Part shown: positions 5,690 to 7,411 of the stretch, one piece after another
Numbering within the stretch: position 1 is the stretch's first letter
Layout of the letters: every line of letters starts with the position of its first letter
Assembly (NCBI GenBank): GCA_025462985.1
Contig: JAOAPP010000415.1
Location: 1 to 7,411 of the forward strand
From: Bryobacterales bacterium
GTDB taxonomy: Bacteria > Acidobacteriota > Terriglobia > Bryobacterales > Bryobacteraceae
DNA: 7,411 bases
Direction of reading: 5' to 3'
Program-made: the position numbers and the translations under genes
The notes under the pieces: model-generated
Told to the model about the DNA's origin: nothing
Database searches by the model: none
Seen by the model: the letters and a program-made list of their open reading frames with translations, nothing else

Positions 5690-6085
5690 CTAGTAAGCGG
5701 CGGCCGCAGCTTCGGCGACAGACTGGTCCTGCTCACCGGCACCGCCACTTACGCCAACGGCTCCGACCACCTTGCCGTCCTTCTTAAGCGGGATTCCGCC
5801 GGCGAAGATCATTACCTTGCCATCGTTGGAAGCGTTGATACCAAAGAACTGCTGAGTCGGCCCGCTGTTCGCGCCCAGGTCTTTGGTTGTGATGTCGAAC
5901 GCGCGGGAGGTCCACGCTTTTTTGATAGATATATCCACGCTGCCCAGCCAGGCGTTGTCCATACGAACGTGGGAGACGAGGTTCCCGCCTGCGTCCACAA
6001 CCGCAATGTTCATGGGCTGCCCAATCTCGGCTGCTTTCTTCTCGCCGGCCGCGATAATGCGCCGGGCGTCTGCAAGTGTAATCAT
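5690..6085 (-). CDS. GlcG/HbpS-family haem-binding-type protein
   Basis: A complete 131-residue single-domain protein of the GlcG/HbpS (DUF336, 'haem-degrading') family. It begins with the typical LADARRIIAAGEKKAAEIG helix, then the strand MNIAVVDAGGNLVSHVRMD (25-43), DISIKKAWTSRAF (51-63), and ends with the Gly-rich GGIPLKKDGKVVGAVGVSGG (96-115) and an Ala-rich helix. There is no signal peptide, unlike some secreted HbpS proteins, so it is probably cytosolic. Family members bind haem or occur beside glycolate and other metabolic genes, but no single biochemical role is established and I cannot choose one here. The ATG has an excellent ribosome binding site, the best in the window. The gene sits 44 bases after the vWA gene and 161 bases before the heptose operon, so it probably belongs to neither functionally. 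Confidence 0.9.
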   Translation of the reverse strand: MITLADARRIIAAGEKKAAEIGQPMNIAVVDAGGNLVSHVRMDNAWLGSVDISIKKAWTSRAFDITTKDLGANSGPTQQFFGINASNDGKVMIFAGGIPLKKDGKVVGAVGVSGGAGEQDQSVAEAAAAAY

Positions 6086-6090
6086 TCAAG

Positions 6091-6095
6091 CTCCT
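6091..6095 (-). promoter_or_regulatory. Strong ribosome binding site of the HbpS-like gene
   Basis: AGGAG on the minus strand, five bases before the ATG at 6083-6085, within the longer purine run GAAAGAGGAG. It fixes this start and suggests stronger initiation than for the coupled heptose genes, which mostly lack such a site. Confidence 0.8.
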
Positions 6096-6117
6096 CTTTC
6101 GGATTAGACGACGATTC

Positions 6118-6123
6118 ATTTTA
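6118..6123 (-). promoter_or_regulatory. Candidate -10 element before the HbpS-like gene
   Basis: TAAAAT on the minus strand matches five of six -10 consensus bases, inside an A/T-rich patch (6115-6127) that is unusual for this GC-rich window. It would place transcription start about 25 bases before the ATG. I see no convincing -35 at the right distance; upstream sequence is the end of the vWA gene. It may be an independent promoter or simply an A/T-rich spacer. Confidence 0.25.
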
Positions 6124-6129
6124 TTCTGA

Positions 6130-7086
6130 TCAGGTTTCGGCATAGTAACGATCAGGAGACTGAACGAGGAGACCCTTTTTCGCAGCCATCACTTTCAGCT
6201 GACGAAAGCCTGAGGAAGTAATCGGCTGATTCGAGACAAATCCGATGCTGTACTCGCTGCGAAGATCTTCTTCGATCGCGCGGAAGATATCGACGATACT
6301 TCTCGCCTTGGTGACTTCGAAGAAGGCTCCTCCGGTTTCTCCGGCCAGATGCTGCAAGACTCTTTTGCCGTCAGGACCGAGGAGGCGACTACCGTAGTAA
6401 GAAGCGTCGGAGAACAGGATGCAGTAGACCAGAGCTCCGACGCTCTGAGCGGATCGGATCGCATCCGCACTGCTGATACTGCTCCCTTCGTCAACTCCAT
6501 CGGTCAGGACGATGAGCGCCTTCCGGCCTCCTTGTTTCCGCATAATCTGAACGGAGGCAGTGCGGACAGCATCGTACAGTAATGTGCCGCTGCCGTAGGC
6601 GGATTGCTGCGCGGTAGGTGTATCGATCAGGGAGAGGGTGTCCTGCAAATCCTTGCGCGACGATGTGATGCCCTGGCGAATGACGATAGCCTGGTCGAAC
6701 TGTACAACCACGGCTTTGTCCTTGTTCTCCCGGAGGACCTGATCGAGGAAGCGGTAGCTGGCGCCGCGCTCGTTTTCGAGCACCCGTCCCTGACTCAGGC
6801 TCGTGTCGATGAGGAGAGCGATGGTCAGAGGGAGGTCCGATTCGCGCGAAAAATATCGGATAAGCTGCGGTTTCCCGTTTTCCCGGACCGTGAAATCTTC
6901 TTTCCGCAAGTCGCGTATGATTTGGCCATTTTTGTCGCGCACCGTGACAAATACGTTGACAACTTTCACTCCCGCCGAGAAGGTAGGTCCCTCCTGCGCC
7001 GGCGCGAGGGCGCCCGCGGCGAACGCGCCCAGAAGAAACTTTCGGCGATTCACAAGAAGATCAGCGGAGATTTCGAAGGATCTCAT
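6130..7086 (-). CDS. Tat-exported von Willebrand factor A domain protein (Acidobacterial VWFA-related type)
   Basis: A 318-residue protein from the ATG at 7086. The N-terminus has a twin-arginine signal: NRRKFLL (13-19), a hydrophobic run, and a likely cleavage site APA/Q near residue 30, so the protein should act outside the cytoplasm. A beta-rich segment follows (about 38-83, VNVFVTVRDKNGQ ... DFTVRENGK), then a vWA domain (about 86-280) with an intact metal site: DTSLS (D94, S96, S98), T168 in GSGTLLYD and D196 in VLTDG. The layout fits the family named 'VWFA-related Acidobacterial domain'. The function of that family is unknown; metal-dependent protein binding is expected. The ATG overlaps the amine oxidase stop by 26 bases. 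An earlier ATG at 7134 would put 16 extra polar residues before the signal, and GTG at 7053 would start right at the RR motif. No strong ribosome binding site distinguishes them. Confidence 0.88.
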   Translation of the reverse strand: MRSFEISADLLVNRRKFLLGAFAAGALAPAQEGPTFSAGVKVVNVFVTVRDKNGQIIRDLRKEDFTVRENGKPQLIRYFSRESDLPLTIALLIDTSLSQGRVLENERGASYRFLDQVLRENKDKAVVVQFDQAIVIRQGITSSRKDLQDTLSLIDTPTAQQSAYGSGTLLYDAVRTASVQIMRKQGGRKALIVLTDGVDEGSSISSADAIRSAQSVGALVYCILFSDASYYGSRLLGPDGKRVLQHLAGETGGAFFEVTKARSIVDIFRAIEEDLRSEYSIGFVSNQPITSSGFRQLKVMAAKKGLLVQSPDRYYAET

Positions 7087-7411
7087 GGGCGGCACGCTTT
7101 CCGGACGCGATCGCGCCGTGAACGGTTGCGCCATGGCCGTTCGTTTCGGTGGCCTCTCCGGAAAAGTAGAGGGTATCGTCTACGGGCTGGGCCAGGAGTT
7201 CGCGCGCGGGAAGGCCGTCTGGTGGAACATAGCTATAAGCGCCGCGGGAGAACGGATCACTGCTCCAGTCATGAAAATGCGCAGCCGCCAGCCCGGAATC
7301 GAGCTCATTGACATCGAGCGATGTGATGCGGGCCAAATGGCCAATAGCGTCCCCGATGATGAACTCACGAGTGCGTCCCATAAGGGGTTCGGCCTTTCTG
7401 CCGGCGCTCCA
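7061..7411 (-). CDS. Flavin-containing amine oxidase, C-terminal fragment cut by window edge
   Basis: The last 116 residues of an FAD-dependent amine oxidoreductase (monoamine oxidase-like). The frame is open from the window edge, so the start and the N-terminal FAD-binding GxGxxG lie outside. The visible part has HFHDWSSDPFSRGAYSYV (45-62 of the fragment), typical of the substrate domain end. It also has LYFSGEATETNGHGATVHGA (81-100), the C-terminal FAD-contact motif, followed by a helix SGKRAAHEIL. The internal ATG at 7381 is not taken as the start because family similarity continues on both sides. Substrate cannot be told from this fragment. It ends in TGA inside the beginning of the vWA gene, so the two are probably cotranscribed. 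Confidence 0.88.
   Translation of the reverse strand, partial: WSAGRKAEPLMGRTREFIIGDAIGHLARITSLDVNELDSGLAAAHFHDWSSDPFSRGAYSYVPPDGLPARELLAQPVDDTLYFSGEATETNGHGATVHGAIASGKRAAHEILRNLR

Noticed and set aside
6126..6133. CTGATCAG palindrome near the vWA stop
   Set aside because: An isolated 8-base palindrome of this kind is expected by chance and overlaps the stop codon.
6604..7311. Long open frame on the plus strand (about 235 codons) opposite the vWA and oxidase genes
   Set aside because: Its translation is very rich in Arg with no recognisable domain, and the opposite strand encodes two clear families. Open antisense frames are expected at this GC content.
7061..7381. A complete small gene starting at the ATG at 7381
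   Set aside because: The frame remains open to the window edge and the protein is plainly the C-terminal part of an amine oxidase, so it is a cut gene, not a small one.

Overview
The window is about 7.4 kb of moderately GC-rich bacterial DNA in which every credible gene lies on the minus strand, so the reading order runs from the right end to the left. The best taxonomic hint is the secreted von Willebrand A protein near the right end. It has the layout of the 'VWFA-related Acidobacterial domain' family, and the other proteins look like Acidobacteriota versions, perhaps Bryobacterales/Solibacter-like. That assignment is inferred from remembered family patterns, not from a search.

Right part (7411 to 5690): the C-terminal end of a flavin amine oxidase, cut by the window edge; a Tat-exported vWA protein whose start overlaps the oxidase stop; and a small GlcG/HbpS-type protein with a strong ribosome binding site and a possible promoter of its own. 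None of these has an obvious link to the sugar genes. A 161-base non-coding stretch (5529-5689) follows. It holds an 8+8 inverted repeat and a weak promoter candidate, and is the likely control region of the next operon.

Centre (5528 to 1918): five tightly packed genes: a GHMP heptose-7-phosphate kinase (HddA type), a heptose-1-phosphate guanylyltransferase (HddC type), a sedoheptulose-7-phosphate isomerase (GmhA-like SIS protein), a heptose-1,7-bisphosphate phosphatase (GmhB) and a small transaldolase. The first four make up the known route from sedoheptulose 7-phosphate to GDP-D-glycero-alpha-D-manno-heptose. The transaldolase could supply or balance the sedoheptulose 7-phosphate. All four junctions between these five genes can be read as 4-base start/stop overlaps of the form NTGA: GTGA, ATGA, TTGA and CTGA. 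This implies translational coupling and uncommon start codons. The CTG start proposed for the transaldolase restores the N-terminal strand with its active-site Asp, which a conventional GTG start would lose.

Left part (1901 to 5): a membrane-anchored GT2 glycosyltransferase of the polyprenyl-phosphate sugar synthase type and a SAM-dependent methyltransferase. They are plausibly the users of the nucleotide heptose: transfer to a lipid carrier or glycan, then methylation. The whole reads as a self-contained pathway from precursor supply through activation to membrane transfer and modification, probably for a surface polysaccharide or glycoconjugate. No tRNA, rRNA, CRISPR array, insertion sequence or clear intrinsic terminator was seen.
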